DNA of 34,715 nt. Origin: Psilocybe azurescens. Lineage: Eukaryota; Basidiomycota; Agaricomycetes; Agaricales; Agrocybaceae. Under the pieces are notes generated by a model, which worked only from the letters and a program-made list of their open reading frames with translations, was not told where the DNA came from and did no database searches. This document shows, in pieces, positions 33,504-34,715 of this stretch. The stretch's first letter is position 1; the number at the start of each line of letters is the position of its first letter. A program made the translations under genes and the position numbers. The DNA is taken from the NCBI GenBank assembly GCA_023853785.1, contig JAJIRX010000661.1, positions 1 through 34,715 of the forward strand. Direction: 5' to 3'.

Positions 33504-34715
33504 ATGTCTACTGCATTAGACAAGCACCATGCAATGGCATCACCCACACCGGACGAGAAATTTCCCTCACCTCTAACTCAGAAAGGCATTCCCGAGGCGC
33601 TAGAGTACGAGCTCGACGGTATTCACGACGGACTCGTCTTTCCAACAGAAGAGGAAAGAGCTACCTTACGACGAGTACCAGACAGCATTCCTTGGAGCTC
33701 ATACTGTAAGTTACCGACAATCTATCCAGAACCGGTTACCGATAAGCAATGGCTGATATCTTTCCTGTATACAGTGATAGCATTTGTCGAAGGCGCGGAG
33801 CGTTTCTCGGTACGTGCAGCCGTTATCTATTTTTGGCATCAGAGCTAATATGACTTCAATTTGTAGTTCTACGGATCTAGTGTCGTCTTTGTAGGTGAAC
33901 ACTGGTCTTCAAGAAAAAGTCTGAATGATTATTGCAGACCAACTTTATACAACGTCCTCTGCCTCCTGGATCTAAAACTGGAGCGGCTGGACTTCATGGC
34001 CAGGCTGGTGCTTTGGGGAAAGGCCAGCGGGCGTCCACAGGTCTGACTACCTTCTTTCTTTTCTGGTAAGTATGATTGTATATTCCTGGAATCTCCTCTT
34101 ATTAACGCTACTCTAGGTGCTACGTCACTCCACTATTTGGTGCATATATTGCTGATGGTCATTGGGGCCGCTTCAAAACAATCTGGGTGGCCCTATTCAT
34201 CGCTTTCGTTGGGCATCTCATTCTCATCGTATCTGCTCTTCCTGGAGTAATCGAGACAAATGGGGCAATTGGCGCCTTCACTGTTGCCATTATCGTCACT
34301 GGGTTTGGTAAGATTCGTCGGACACTTTACATCCCGTTATCTCATTTGTTGTATTTATAACGCAGGGGCCGGTATGTTCAAGGCTAATATCTCCCTCTCG
34401 TTGCCGAGCAGTATAAGCGCACTAAACTCTTTGTCGTGACAACCTCTTCCGGTGAAAGGGTCGTCGTTGATCCGTCGCTGACTGTCTTACGAATTTATAT
34501 GGTACGTCCAAGGTACATTTCGCTTTTTATCACCGTTACCTGACGCCTCTTCACATGTAGTACTACTATTTGATGATTAATGTCGGTGCCCTGATCGGCA
34601 TAATCGCAATGACATACGCGGAGAAGGTGCGTTCGTCGTCTTCATGCCCTGATCGAGATCTGTATTACTAATTGCCTTGTCCTTTACAACAGTTTGTTGG
34701 TTTTTACCTCTCGTT
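33504..34715 (+). CDS. PTR2: POT/PTR2 proton-coupled oligopeptide transporter, 5' part
   Basis: This plasma-membrane transporter imports di- and tripeptides together with protons. After a polar N terminus starting MSTALDKHHAMASP, with a short intron at 33706, comes the family signature ExxERFxYYG as FVEGAERFSFYGSS. Next are LTTFFLFWCYVTPLFGAYIA, DGHWGRFKTIWVALFIAFVG, KANISPLVAEQ and YYYLMINVGALIGI, and the gene then leaves the window after about half of its usual length. Introns are 50-70 nt with good splice sites. One base is missing in the C3 run 34393-34395, in the KANISPLVAEQ motif, and repair restores the frame; it is probably a read error. The start is the first ATG in frame with the signature. 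Confidence 0.92.

Noticed and set aside
1..34715. Biosynthetic gene cluster suggested by several SDRs and an MFS transporter.
   Set aside because: No core synthase (polyketide, peptide, terpene) or other tailoring enzyme is present, and housekeeping genes are interspersed.

Overview
The window looks like nuclear DNA of a filamentous basidiomycete, probably an agaricomycete. The evidence is the many short introns of about 48-70 nt with GT..AG ends, F-box families with a lineage-type KMPFQLETFIW-like segment, and single-copy housekeeping genes packed beside fast-evolving duplicated families.

Layout. Positions 1-2107 and 22801-25041 are diverged inverted copies of one module: an F-box gene convergent with a short-chain dehydrogenase (SDR). 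The left copy is badly broken and its SDR is only a 3' fragment. The right copy has an intact F-box gene (355 aa) and a dead SDR. Between the arms lie a small MITE-like element (2337-2514), an SDR relic (2763-3476), a DEDDy 3'-5' exonuclease (3601-4429), the large separase gene (4708-12314), two full-length SDR genes (12583-13665 and 14567-15687), a gene-poor stretch, a monocarboxylate-type MFS transporter (18095-20143), and a small cysteine-cluster ORF (21688-22002). To the right of the right arm come a third F-box paralogue (25067-26215), an unrecognised broken ORF (26515-26823), a Ser-rich basic protein (27097-27642), a more distant F-box relative (27880-29290), the divergent pair RPS13/uS15 and RPS6/eS6 (29992-31944) around a 380-bp shared promoter, and the 5' part of a POT/PTR2 peptide transporter that runs off the window.

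How they fit together. No single pathway is visible. Separase, RPS13, RPS6 and the transporters are ordinary functions. The SDR and F-box genes form a local birth-and-death cluster: five SDR copies, of which one is intact as read, and four F-box copies, of which one is intact as read.

The main caution is sequence quality. Many conserved genes (RPS13, separase, exonuclease, PTR2, MFS, two F-box genes, one SDR) are broken only by one-base length changes, mostly a base missing from a short homopolymer. In RPS13 restoring these gives exactly the 151-aa family length. I therefore read most of these breaks as base-call or assembly errors, and separate them from real decay (nonsense codons, a microduplication, truncations) in the SDR and left F-box copies.
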